A stretch of 64,000 nt of DNA from Adiantum capillus-veneris (Eukaryota; Streptophyta; Polypodiopsida; Polypodiales; Pteridaceae), in contig CM043960.1 in NCBI GenBank assembly GCA_014529385.2, forward strand, positions 119,358,543-119,422,542, given 5' to 3'. Below are positions 1-10,760 of the stretch, in pieces (within the stretch, counting starts at the first letter, position 1; each line of letters begins with the position of its first letter). Made by a program: the position numbers and the translations under genes. The notes beneath the pieces are model-generated. The model did not search any database. It was not told the origin of the DNA and was given only the letters and a program-made list of their open reading frames with translations.

Positions 1-130
1 AAATATTGATAGCCCTAGAGTGATGGGCGTATATACAATGCACGGGGGAAAAAACCTCCTAAAGAGGGAAAAAATGCCCCGGCGGTCCTAGTGTGTTCAC
101 ACACATCACTACCACATGTATATGGTAACA
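1..130 (-). repeat. Copia LTR fragment, inverted, cut by window start
   Basis: Read on the minus strand, this stretch starts TGTTACCATATACATGTGG at 130. It follows the same course as the Copia LTRs at 6911-7140 and 22174-22403: the ACACACTTAGGACC region, a pair of C/G-run motifs around TTTTTTCCC, then the conserved CTAGGGCTA. It is the same family in the opposite orientation. The DNA to the right of 130 does not match the internal 3' end of the Copia element near 22140-22173. It is therefore a solo LTR, or the 5' LTR of a copy that lies to the left of the window. Confidence 0.85.
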
Positions 131-538
131 TTTTCCTTTCTGGTGATCATCATCCATAGCTGTTGGATCTTTGGTGGTCCTTCATCGTGCCCTCCTTTCT
201 TAGTCTGGATTTCTGGTTTATCAAATGGCTAGTTTGATAGACCCTCCATGCTTAAATTGGGCTAAGTGCCTCCTTGATTAGATCCAGTCCATCGGCTTCC
301 ACGAAACTAGAGTCGAGCTCCTAGGGCAACCCAATACAAGACGTGAAGTTGTGGTTGCTTAAATTAGGAGGAGAACATGAAGTTGTTGTTGGTGCCAAAA
401 AGAAAAAAACAAGGGCCATGACAAAGAAGTGATGGACTATTGTTGTTGGATACAAAAAGAAGGCAAAATCCTTTTATGCAAGATGAGCCATGTTGATAAA
501 GATTTCCAGGTTACAACAATGCATATTTTGCTAGACTC

Positions 539-607
<69 letters not shown>

Positions 608-887
608 AATAGCAATAGAGCCATGTCAATGAGAGTGGCATCGAGCCGGATTAGTAGTGACTACTCGAGGACTGGGGGGGGGGGGGCGGTTTACTACATT
701 GACAAAAAAAAAAAAAACGATTGTGTGGGTTCAACATTAGGGATTCTATTATTCTATATTTTCTCATAATTTCATAGATAGAAGGGTGTTGAAAAATGGA
801 TCTTGATTTTTTTATTTTTTATTTTTGTTGAAAATGGTCCCTTTTATTGATGAGCTTGAATGCACTCGATATATAGAATCTACTTAT
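131..887. other. Unassigned intergenic DNA
   Basis: No coding frame, LTR end or transposon terminus is recognisable here apart from the simple repeats annotated separately. Short reading frames run through the GA repeat and are not credible genes. Confidence 0.5.
544..602. repeat. (GA)n microsatellite
   Basis: About 29 uninterrupted GA dinucleotides. A G13 run (674-686) and an A-run follow within 120 bp. The Arg-Glu frame through it is an artefact of the repeat. Confidence 0.97.
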
Positions 888-896
888 GGTGAACCC

Positions 897-1143
897 TCGG
901 GGGCTGCACTATGTTATCATGTTAATGTATGACATGAGTTCGAAAGGAGGGGTTTTAAAATGCAAAAACTTTAGGCAATTTAACAGAGATACATTAAAAT
1001 AAGGGGTTTTTAAATTCAATTTTGGAAAAAAATCATAAAATAAGGGGTCATTTTATTCATTCAGACATGTTAAAAGAGGGATTTTTTTAATACCCCGCGA
1101 ACACACGTTATATAGGGGGGTACTGAATGGTGAACCCCGCGAG
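897..1143 (-). mobile_element. MITE copy A, Mutator-like, 247 bp
   Basis: This is a reverse-complement copy of 5177-5420. Its ends are TCGGGGGCTGCA on the left and, read inward from the right, CTCGCGGGGTTCACC, giving short imperfect terminal inverted repeats. The 9-bp direct repeat GGTGAACCC flanks it at 888-896 and 1144-1152. A 9-bp duplication is the usual footprint of Mutator-superfamily transposition. The interior is AT-rich and has no coding capacity, so it would depend on a transposase from elsewhere. One caution is that the flanking GGTGAACCC resembles a motif just inside the right end. Confidence 0.7.
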
Positions 1144-1152
1144 GGTGAACCC

Positions 1153-4068
1153 CCCCCCCCCGGAAGCAAAACTAGTTATAGCCAACGGATGAGTAGAGAT
1201 AGGAGATAACAAGCCTTCATTCTCTTTGACATTGATTGATCACAAGGAGCTTTAATCCTATTCCTATATAAGAAAACTATAGCAAGATAGTAGAAAGGTT
1301 CAATTTTCCTAGTTAGAAATAGCTGAATTATGCTTCTCAACCTAAGAACTTTGTTTGCTAGGTAACTTGAGGCTTTAGGTAGTCAATTTGACATGCTAAC
1401 TAAGAATCCTACATTTTTGTTCTATAGTAATCCTAATCCTATAATTTTGTTATATAGAAATTATACTCATCATGCATGCTTCTCTTAAATAAAAATCCAT
1501 TAATTGAATATGTAAAGGAATCTTTCAAGTACATATGTCACCTCGTCCTTCTCCTCCCCTCTTCTTCCATTGTTTAGTAGCAACCCTCCCCCCCCCCCCC
1601 CCCCCCTCCCAAACCCCCAACCTTGTTTTTGGCATAGATCAACCAAAGCACGATTGAGCATGACACCTTTGATCTCCAACAGCCATGGGTAGGGACCTCC
1701 TGGTGCATTCTCTTATATAATACACCCATGCTTTGCATAAGGCCTGCAAGGGCCTTTTGAAAGTTTATGGTGGATAGACAAAACAACCATTCATATTGAA
1801 TTGACATAATGCTTGTATTAGATTTTGAGATGGAGATGGAGGATTACATGATTTTCATAGTGGCCATCTACAGACTCAAAAAAGGAAGGTGGCAGTAAAT
1901 GTTGGGAAGTGATATTCATCACATGTGGTAAAAAGGTCAAGCATGATGTGGTTAAACAAAATAGCATGTGACTATAGAGAAGCATGTGTTAGGGAAATCC
2001 ATGTAGTAAGGTGCATGCTTAGTATGCTTGGCTTTTGGGGTTTGGTCAGGTATTGAGTGTAAGCTAACGGTTTACCCCAACAAACACCCTCGTAAGTTGA
2101 AGCTTACACGATGTGCATGGATACTAATAGAAGAGGTTAATATGGGTCACTTAGGGTAATTGCACATGGCTCATAAGATGAATCTAATGCAAAAGAGGGT
2201 AGGTCTTACCTCCAAAATTTGGGTTTGGGGTAGTGTCTAAAACCCATTACAATACATCATCATAATAGATAGTGTTGGCATCCCCTTCTTCTTCTTCTTC
2301 TTCTTCTTCTTCCACAACGTGTACTTTACCTTTGGAATACCTGGGATTCCTTTGATTCTTAGCATTATCTTTGAAGAAACTCCAGTTGGGTGCATGTACC
2401 TTCTTATTGGTGGACATAGTGCTTGTATACATGCAAATACAAAGGGCCAATGATTTGTTCAAAATACAAAAATACTTACAGTGTGAATGCATGGCTTGGT
2501 GCCATGAAGATTGTTTATCTTTTTAGTTGTAGCATAGATTCCGTGAATGCTTTATGTGTTTTTGGAACCCATTTCTCAAACCAGTTTAGTGCTTGATGTG
2601 CTCAAAGCTTGAAAAGCTTGAAGTTCTTTGAGTATCTTGAATGCTCAATGCACTTGAATGATCCTTGAATACTTCTTTGAAGCTCAAATACACAGTGTGA
2701 TGGCGATGATCTCTTGGTGCCTTGGAGTCCTTGGGAGCTCTTATGATGCCTTGCTCTGTGAACGGGACTTGGCTTTTAGAACTTGGGATCGGTCAAGAGT
2801 TTTAAGCCGTGGGAGCATGGGTTTGTTAGGACCAAAAAAATTGACTTGGTGAGAACAAGCTTTTCCAAAAGTAAATTTAATGTTGAATTGTCAATAAAAC
2901 CAAGATCTAGAAGTGGCATTAGCCTGTAGGTGATGATGGGCGAGTTGATGGCATTGAAGAGTTGTGGGAAAATATGTTGTAGATGCAAGGGGCTATGGGT
3001 GGTTGAGATCAAGTGGAGCAGGTATGGAACATGAGCCTATGGATGTTTAAATTCTATGTGACGAGTGGGCTATGACATAGAATCCTTTTGCAAGTATGGT
3101 GTGGTTTAGGTGTGGTGATGAGAGCATGGGGCCATCAGTGGGGCTATCACAGAGCATGGGGTAGCCAAAAAGAGGCATCTTGGGGTAGCCGAAAGAGGCT
3201 TCAACAAATGGTTGAGCCTTTGAGGCAAGTAGCAAGGCAAGCTAAACAAAGTAATGAGTAGTAGACAACAATGATGTCGATGACAAGCAAGAGTAGGGGC
3301 CAATAGTAAGGCAAGGAAAAAATGGCAGCTTCATACAGGTCATTTTGAATAGTGTGGGCAATGTCGGCCTCAGATTTAAGTTCCACAGGGTCCTAACCAT
3401 GGGATCAAGGGCTCTTGTGCAAAATCAAGGGAGCTCATAGATCTTGTCTGTTGATGGATAAAAACTAAACTCGAGATCTCAAGTTTAGTTTTTCTGGTGG
3501 CATCCACAAAAACTAAACTCCGGATCCCAATTTTAGTTTTTATGTCAAGATCCCAAGTTTACCTTCACATTGATCTAGAATCACATCTAATTCAACCACG
3601 TGCATGTGGGCATGTTGGTCAAGTCCTCTCCTCCTCAACCTAGTGGGGTGAGGGTTCAAAACCCGACAGAGAAGCAAGGGAGTCTCGAGATTAGATCCCT
3701 TCTAGGTCCACGTGACTGGCCTCCCAAGATTAGCTTTAAAAAATTTAAACTTGGGATCCTGAGTTTAGATTTAACCGATCAATGGTTCAGATCATCCACC
3801 ATCCTGGCTTTCAATTGGGACCATCGATCCCATGGTTAGGGACCCTATCAGGTAAAGAGGAGGCAATGCCAGGGCATGTGTTGTGGATGCACCGTTGTGG
3901 GCTAGTAGTTAGAGATGGCGTCGTGCTTTGACGTTCAGGGCTGCAAACTTGTGCATATCAAAGCTCGCATGTGGGGTTTTTTTTTCTTTTTGGTTTGCTT
4001 TGGAGGGGGTGTATCCCACATTTCAGTGCACACACAAACACACACATGAAAAAAACACGCTTAATGGT

Positions 4069-4108
<40 letters not shown>

Positions 4109-4619
4109 CCATGACACACTTAGTCACTGGGGCAATAAGAAAAAATAAAATTGCCTTAAAGTCGGGACCGATCAGAAGTGACAAGGTACGGATCTTTGTG
4201 TCCAAGACATGCACGTTGAGTGCTCTTATGTGCCCCTCTTTACACACTCCTGTCTATCTCTTCTCCTCTTTGGTGGGTGCTGATAGTCCTTTGCTCCCTT
4301 CCCCTTTGAGGACGGAGGCATGGCCCTGCAAGATGCACTCATGAATGGAATCCTTCAAGGTGAATGGCAACAAAATCTTCACAATGTTTGGTGTCTCTTT
4401 CACGCCTCTAAAGGGAGGTCCGTCTAGTATAGCTCTTAGCCCTGGTCTTGAAGCATTAACCTTCTCTAGTAGATCTATGCTACAAGGCCCTCATTCTTAT
4501 GCTCAAGCAGTTTAGTCCAAACCTACCCCAAATCTTCAAGCCTCTCAATAGTTCTTGCAGCATGACCTATTCAAATCCTTGTCACCTCAACCACATGGAC
4601 CAGAACTAAATACTCTCAT
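1153..4619. other. Unassigned DNA with simple repeats
   Basis: No protein of known family is visible on either strand. It contains a C19 run (1588-1606), nine TTC units (2286-2312) and about 18 CA units (4070-4105). At roughly 3600-3680 a stretch ends in GGGTTCAAAACCCGACAG, which resembles a tRNA B-box and may be a weak SINE remnant. The 138-residue frame at 3928-4344 runs through the CA repeat and looks spurious. Confidence 0.45.
4070..4105. repeat. (CA)n microsatellite
   Basis: An uninterrupted run of about 18 CA dinucleotides. A shorter CACACAAACACACACA stretch lies 40 bp upstream. Confidence 0.97.
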
Positions 4620-5176
4620 TCACCCTCTCACCTTGTAGATATCTCTATAGATAAATCATAGTCCCCTTCTTAATGGTGGCCAAATTTCTTCTATTTCTAA
4701 TGTCTGGCAGAATGTTGAGAATCATCCTCAAATCCTTGAGGTTAATGAGAGTAATCCCCGAGAACAAAATGATTGTGCTAATTCTCATTCTAATCTTAAG
4801 AGTCTGGTTGTTGAAGCTGAAAACAAAGAATCTAGAGAAGATATGCCTAATGATAATCATGAAGATGCTGACAATGAAGGGCATCGGGCTCAGTTTCAAA
4901 ATGAAGGGTAAGTCATTGTTGGGGCTGCTAAGCTCAACAACTCGTTTAAACACCTCCAAGAGAGAGTGGTAATAGTCATATGCCATGAAATTAGATAGAG
5001 CAAGAATGGGAATCGAGTAATCTTTCCCCGTCTCAGGTACAATACCTGCCCAACAACTACTATCTCTTTTTCTTTGATGACTATGAAAGTGCCCTACAAG
5101 TGATAAGTAGAGGGTAATGGCTAATTAGGAGCTCCTTATGTTTGTTCTGAAGTGGCATAAAGGCTTTGATCCCAAG

Positions 5177-5420
5177 CTCGGGGGGTTCACCGTTCTATCC
5201 CCTTATATAACGTGCATTCGCTGGGTATTAAAAAAACCCCTCTTTTAACATGTCTAAATGAGTAAAATGACCCCTTATTTTAGGAATTTTCCCAAAATTC
5301 AATATAAAAACCCCTTATTTGAATGTATCTCTGTTAAATCGTCTAGATTTTTTGTATTTTAAAACCCCTCCTTTTGAACTCACATTGTACATTACCATGA
5401 TTACATACTGCACCCCCTGA
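5177..5420 (+). mobile_element. MITE copy B, Mutator-like, 244 bp
   Basis: The element begins CTCGGGGGGTTCACC and ends TGCACCCCCTGA, so the outer dozen bases are imperfect inverted repeats. It is bounded by the 9-bp direct repeat GATCCCAAG at 5168-5176 and 5421-5429, with an independent sequence from that around copy A. The insertion lies inside the LINE ORF1 remnant, which reads on after it. Copy A aligns with it along the whole length in reverse complement, including the motif CCCCTTATTTTA and the block TAACATGTCT. It is non-coding. Confidence 0.78.
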
Positions 5421-6415
5421 GATCCCAAGGGTTTGTGTGTGGGTTGACTTTCTAGACTACGCCATTAAATTCTTTCCCTGGCTCAAGCAAAGGGGTGCAC
5501 AAATAGGTGAATTTTTAGGCCAAAGAACTACAAATGATATTAACCCCAAATGGACCCACAATTACTCATAGAGGTGGGCATTGATGCTCCTCTCAAAGAA
5601 ACCATTCAAATCAAAGATCAAAGTGGATAGGTCCTACACATCCAAAAATTCTTATACAAAAATGTTCCCAATGCTTGGTTTGATTGTCTAAAGCAGGGGC
5701 ATTTAATTAAGGATTTCCCTGATCTTGATAACAAGGCTTAGAAGGAAGCTGAAAAGAATAAAGAATGTAAAGAGAACAACCAAGGATTCCAACAAGTCAA
5801 CACAAGGGGAAGCTATAGAAACAAAACTCTAGCAAGCGGAAAATCTTGTAGATATGTCAATAAGTTTGGGGCATTATTAGATGATGTTTTTGAACCATCT
5901 CTACCTTAGGAGGATAAGGATAAAGAGGACAAGGTTTCTTCATCTCTACTAGCCAAAGAAGCCAGGAAAGAGCATGCACACCATCCTAATGTAGAGAAAA
6001 CTCCTTCCCAAGTTGAACCTTTGGTCCCTCCTGAAAGCCCTAAACAACATATTAGTAAAATTGGGAATTTACCAATTCCCACTTTCAAAAAGAGCTTAAA
6101 ATGTAACCACATGGTGAAATTTACCAATTCCCACTTACCTAAAGATCTTAAGATGTAACCACATGGTCAAATATTAGCCAAAGTTTTGAGAGCATGGCTC
6201 AAAAGATTTTCCAAGTACTACCTTGTGGAAGGCTTTGGTCTGAAAAAATAGATTGAGATTTTTCCATATGGCCAAATTTTCAAGACATTGGTGATTCCCA
6301 AATTGTCTCTAAAGTCTCAAACTCTCTAATATGGTGTTCCTATGGATAAGGCAAGAGGCATGTCTTCATATTCCAACATCTCAGATGATGGAGAGCCAAG
6401 CATTCTAGATACTCA

Positions 6416-6910
6416 AATTCCCTCATCAACCCTTAGGATGGAAGACACCCCTCAAGTCAGCCACCCTACCAATGATCCCTTCTACAAAGAACTTCAAGAG
6501 CATGACAAGGTGGAGCTTATAAATTTTCTCAATCACCTGTTAACTCGGTGGAAATTCTTATGACCCAAGCTAAAGAGGAAACTCTTCATATTCCAGGAAG
6601 AAAATCTAAAATGAAAAAAGAGAAAAGATATGATCTTAACAGAGCATCAATTCTATGGTTAAGCCTTCTAAATCCCAACTCAAGTTCCCTCACTAGCCCT
6701 CATGATGGAAGACAACCCTCAAGTTAGCCACCCTACAGATGATCCCTTTTGCAAAGACCTTCAAGAGCATGACAAGGTGGAACTTAGTTAACTTTCTTGA
6801 TTGCATGTTAACTCAGTGGACATTATTTTGACCCAAGATGAAGAGGAAACAATGTGTAATCCAGGTAACAAACCTAAAAGAAAAAAAGAGAAAATCTATG
6901 ATCTTGACAA
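6416..6910 (+). repeat. Tandem duplication (267-bp period) in LINE A ORF1
   Basis: The stretch coding for MED(T/N)PQVSHPT(N/D)DPF followed by LQEHDKVEL occurs at about 6438 and again at about 6705, a period of 267 bp. Copy 1 is about 6416-6682. Copy 2 runs from about 6683 and is cut off by the Copia insertion at 6910. The copies have diverged by scattered substitutions, so the duplication predates the Copia insertion. Confidence 0.85.
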
Positions 6911-7140
6911 TGTTACCATATACATGTCATAGTGATGTGTAAAACACTTAGGACCACCAGGGCATTTTTTCCCTCACTAGGTAGTTTTTCCCCCCGTGAA
7001 TTGTATATACACCCATCACTCTAGGGCTAACTTATCTTTTATAGTGCATTAAGAAATACATACTCTCTATTTTGTGCCTTGAGATTCTTCGTCTTCTCCA
7101 AGTTGTGTGCCATGTTTCCCTGCAACCCTATTTTCAGCTA
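6911..7140 (+). repeat. Copia 5' LTR (about 230 bp)
   Basis: Starts TGTTACCATATAC and ends just before the primer site at 7142. It is clearly alignable with 22174-22403 but considerably diverged, more so than the LTR pair of the element nested inside. The right edge is placed by equal length with the 3' LTR and by the primer site. Confidence 0.88.
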
Positions 7141-7141
7141 T

Positions 7142-7153
7142 TGGTATCAGAGC
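7142..7153 (+). promoter_or_regulatory. Primer-binding site, initiator tRNA-Met
   Basis: TGGTATCAGAGC lies one base after the 5' LTR. It is complementary to the 3' end of plant initiator methionine tRNA, which primes minus-strand DNA synthesis in most plant Copia elements. Confidence 0.93.
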
Positions 7154-7200
7154 ATGTTGCATACTCCCGAGCTTGATCGCCAGCATCACTAGCACGTATT

Positions 7201-7413
7201 GGGTTCACTTCATTTCTCCTCTTTTTGGGCAGTTTTGACATCAGGTGCATGCACTCACCATGGATGACAACAACATATATGTGCTCAAGATGTTTGCTGC
7301 CGAGGATAAATTGGATGGGGAAAATTAGTCAATGTGGGATTAGTTAAAGTCCATGGTGAGTGCTTGCACCTGATGTCAAAACTGCCCAAAAAGAGGAGAA
7401 ATGAAGTGAACCC
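7201..7413. repeat. 63-bp near-perfect inverted repeat over the Copia gag start
   Basis: Bases 7201-7263 recur as the reverse complement at 7351-7413. I see one mismatch in 63, with an 87-base spacer. The left arm includes the gag start codon at 7260. The right arm lies within the gag reading frame and replaces part of it, so the left arm is probably the original and the right an inverted copy. A transcript would fold into a long hairpin. Confidence 0.95.
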
Positions 7414-8290
7414 AAAAATGTACATCCTTGTTATGTGGATACAGATGATGTTGAGGATGTTGTAGAATTTGGTGGTAGGGTTACTACTTGCAGAGCTATT
7501 TTGCCTACAACTAAGCAATCTCATTGGGATGCTAGAGATGCATAGACTCATGCATTGATTTCATTATCTATGAATCACACTACTACTCATCACATTTGCT
7601 CAGCTGAATCAGCTATATAGAATTGGGATATTCTATGTGGTCTTACAGAAGTGACAACGAGGCTAAAATTGCATTGTTGTGTAAAGAGTTGAAATTAAAG
7701 CTTATGCATGAGGAAAATGACATGGACAATTTCCTTGCTGGTATCAAGGATATTTATGAGAAACTCACTTCTAGAGTCAAATTCATTTCAAACAAATTCC
7801 TTGTGGAGGGTGTCCTTGATGCATTCCTAAATTGCTATTAGACTTTTGCTAGTACTTGGAGACTTATGACCCAAGCAAATCCTGATGTTCTCAAGTTTGA
7901 TGCATTATGAACATTATTGTTGCAAGAGTCACTTTCAAGAAAAAATAGGGATAAACATTATGCAGTTGAACAAGCTTTTCTTGTTTCTCAAATAAAAGGT
8001 GGTAACGACAATGTAGCCACTTCTCATGGTTCTTCCCCGAGTGGAAAATCACATATTCCTAATGCTTCTACTGGAAACACTTCATCTCGGAATTTTGGAT
8101 GAAAAGGGAAAAAAGAAGATGTGTTGCCATTATTGCAAGGCTAATGATCACTTGATTAAGTAGTGTCCTCAATTGAAGGAAAAGGAGGCCAAGAAGAAAG
8201 TGGTTGGTTCCACTACAATTGCAACTATTGTAGATTCTTCTGTGAAAGGAGATTGTGATGTTGATGTAGATACAAAGGGATAATTTAGGT
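7260..8290 (+). pseudogene. Copia gag remnant with CCHC zinc knuckle
   Basis: Gag coats the element RNA to form the virus-like particle. The frame opens MDDNNIYVLKMFAAEDKLDG, typical of the first residues of plant Copia Gag, and reaches an in-frame stop before SMWD. After the inverted repeat it resumes with ALLCKELKLKLMHEENDM and DNFLAGIKDIYEKLTSRV, the usual helical capsid region. The zinc knuckle near 8120-8170 reads CHYCKANDHLIK, stop, CP, with the CX2CX4HX4C spacing kept. At least six stops or shifts interrupt it. Confidence 0.85.
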
Positions 8291-9680
8291 GTAGAGTGCA
8301 CTTGTGATCCTTCTATCCATGATGCATATATGTCAGTTGTTGTAGATTCTCATGTGTGGTACTTTGATAGAGGTGCTACAAAGAATATTACCTCTCAGCG
8401 TGACTTGTTTACCTCTTGAGGATGTCCTCATGGGAATACAATTACTTGTGCCAACAATGCTTCTTATACAGTCAAGGGAGTTGAAAATATTGTGCTTACT
8501 ACTACAAATGGTAGTTTTTTCACAATTTTTGATGCACTTTATAAACCTAGGATCAAGAAGGATATTTTGTTTGTATCTGCACTTGCTAGAGTTGGTCTTG
8601 TTGTGAAATTTGTGGATGACAAATGTACAGTTCATGATCTCAATTTTAGTGATAAAATTGTTGCATCTGGCATTTTGTTATGTGGGCTATATAAGGTCAC
8701 TTTGTACGATAAGTGTGGGAACATTTTTGCAAATGCAATTGTGAATTTAAAGGCTGTTACGGATGCAAAATTGTGGCATACACATTTTGGGCATCTGAAT
8801 TTTCTAGTTTACTGCATTTGTGAAAATCTATTATGGTTTCTTCTTTGCGCTTCTTGAAGCACCTGTGAAGCATGTTTGTGAAGGTTTTATTTTGGGTAAA
8901 ATACAATGTTCAAAATTTTTGAAGGATAGTCCAATCAGGGCTACTGTACATTGCAGCTTGTGCACAGTGATGTTTGTGGGCTCATGCAAACTTCGTCCTT
9001 GGGCAGTTACCTTTACTTCATGACTTTCATTGATGATTACTCCAGGAATGCATGGGTGTATCCGCTTAAAGCTAAGTTTGAAGTGTTTATGTGCTTCAAA
9101 AAATTTATGGCTATGGATGTCTTAAAATGTACTTTGGGCACCCTCCATTCAGATAAAGGGGGGGAGTATATGTATCATGAGTTTAATGCATTTCTAGCTA
9201 GTTGTGGGATAAAACACCAATGTACACACCTTAAAAAAATGGTTTTTCTAAAAGAAAAAATTGGTTGCTTACAAAAATGGCACGATGTATGGTCAAGAGT
9301 CAAGCTTTGCCACATTTGTTTTGGCCTGAGACCATCGTGTGTGCTACGTATGTACGTAGTGGGTGTCCTAAAAAATCTTTATTGTCTATGACTCCTTATG
9401 AAGAATGGCATGATAAGAAGCAATCTATTGATCACATGTGCATTTTTTGTTGTTTGGCTTATGTTGTGGTTCCACAAACGCAACACAAAAAATTGGATGA
9501 TAAGGCTGTTAAATGCATTATTTTTTGTTACAATACTAAAAGCAAAGGTTACAGCTTGTACCATCCGCAAACAAAAGTATCTTGGTTTCACAAGATATTG
9601 TGTTAGTGGAAGATTTTGTTCAATCCTTGCTGTCATGTCCTAAAGGTAGTTTTGTAAGCGCACATGACATTTATTTGACA
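8291..9680 (+). pseudogene. Copia protease and integrase remnant
   Basis: The protease start reads VWYFDRGATKNITSQ near 8353-8400. Family members have D-S-G or D-T-G at the catalytic site, so this copy carries an S-to-R change that should abolish activity. The integrase begins with the LWHTHFGHLN pre-integrase motif near 8770. It continues with VHSDVCG and [14 protein letters not shown], then LHSDKGGEY near 9145, which holds the second catalytic aspartate. The expected region around the third acidic residue near 9240 is altered. The downstream [12 protein letters not shown] and KLDDKAVKCIIFCY blocks match the Copia integrase C-terminal part. Several frameshifts separate these blocks, and the frame is cut at 9680 by the nested element. 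Confidence 0.9.
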
Positions 9681-9685
9681 GTTTA
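9681..9685 (+). repeat. Target site duplication GTTTA, left
   Basis: Identical 5-bp copies at 9681-9685 and 20264-20268 bracket the nested LTR element exactly at its TG and CA ends. The Copia sequence reads through once one copy and the element are set aside. Confidence 0.95.
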
Positions 9686-10748
9686 TGTTGGACGAATACA
9701 CCGCGACAGACATCAGCGTAGCGAGAACTCGCCTAACGTATAATGTCAGCTAAGGACGAAGCTCGACCCGTAGGCACGTGGAAGCAAGCAAAGGGTGTCA
9801 ACCTCTACTCGACCGACTAATGACTACTTCCTACACAGATATCAAATCTACATGCCATCGGTTCTGTGAATGTGAGAGTCTCTTATGATGCTACCGAAAG
9901 CCAAAAGCCCATTAGACGTTCTCGAAACGTTACGAAACTTGAGGGATATCCTACCAACACCAATAAGCCACTCTCCCTAAGGTCCATGACAAAAAAAACC
10001 TACCCCATACCCTCCGTGCAGAAAACGCGTAGGATGTCTGGCCGGTTTTTGCAGGTCGACGTTTCTGAAAACTAAAGTGCCTAATGTGTAGCTCTACTCA
10101 CTCTGATCACGTGGATATGCTCAAATGCAAAAACGGACAACAGTTACTCATCGAAACTCCAAAAGTAGCTCGCGGGTGAATCTGCCAAAACACGGATGAA
10201 CGCGCGTGATGTAAGCATCAACGCGTAGCTCTCCTCGTGGGAAACACATTGTTGCTCTCCGTTTGCAATTCCGACCGCCGTAGCTCCTGTAGCACACACA
10301 CACACTCTCTCACTCTCTCGCAGTCTCCCAATGACACAGAAGATCAGTTTATTAGAGGTCTCCTTACAAAGCTTTAGGTTTTGGCTTATATACTAAGCCT
10401 TAGAAAACCTAATGTCCGACCAAAATGACCTGATTTGTCCCTAAGCTTTATAGAGCTTAATTACAACACTGTGAGCTAGCTTTTCTCATCCAACAAGCAT
10501 CTGTGGCCAAAATACATTTGCCGACTTAAAATATGAAGTTCCCGTAAACATTACAAAAGTGGCCGTAATGGCTCAAAATAATAATAACATGATATTCGAT
10601 GATGTCCATGAGCTTGTATCTTCACATTCCAGCATCCATCTTCGTCTTCATCACTTCATCATCATCTTTATTTGGAATCTTTAGAGAATCTTTGAGGGAT
10701 CTTTATGGAATCTTTGTGGAAGCGTTGTTGAAAGGTTGACCTTTCACA
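9686..10748 (-). repeat. Gag-only element, 3' LTR (1,063 bp)
   Basis: Aligned base for base with 19198-20263, with scattered substitutions and small indels. Ends are TGTTGGACG and CTTTCACA on the plus strand. It contains one half of the leader palindrome (ACGCGTAGGATGTCT at 10025-10039), a CA-rich run near 10292, and on the minus strand a TATATAAG box (10392-10385). Confidence 0.95.
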
Positions 10749-10760
10749 CTCTCCCCCTCT
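10749..10760 (-). promoter_or_regulatory. Polypurine tract of gag-only element
   Basis: On the minus strand AGAGGGGGAGAG lies immediately before the 3' LTR. This is the expected plus-strand primer position and fixes the element's orientation. Confidence 0.85.

Larger units (their letters stand above)
4640..6910 (+). pseudogene. LINE A ORF1 remnant (nucleic-acid-binding protein)
   Basis: Translated fragments follow the layout of plant L1-type ORF1, the RNA-binding protein of a non-LTR retrotransposon. After 5440 the frame reads FPWLKQRGAQIGEFLGQ, then GIDAPLKETIQIKDQ, then a knuckle-like NAWFDCLKQGHLIKDFP near 5665-5715. Two zinc-binding cysteines of that knuckle appear replaced (W and F). 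A proline/serine-rich tail follows. The frame is broken by several stops and frameshifts and is interrupted by the small transposon at 5177-5420. The matching endonuclease/RT half lies beyond the Copia insertion, from 22409. The start is uncertain because the 5' end is not clear. Confidence 0.65.

Noticed and set aside
542..769. 75-residue frame rich in Arg-Glu
   Set aside because: Produced by the GA microsatellite. The same applies to the frames at 25278-25803 and to the minus-strand Ser-Leu frame at 25054-25380.
888..1162. Copy A of the small transposon as an LTR fragment
   Set aside because: Both copies have inverted ends and 9-bp duplications, which LTRs (4-6 bp duplications, TG...CA ends) do not.
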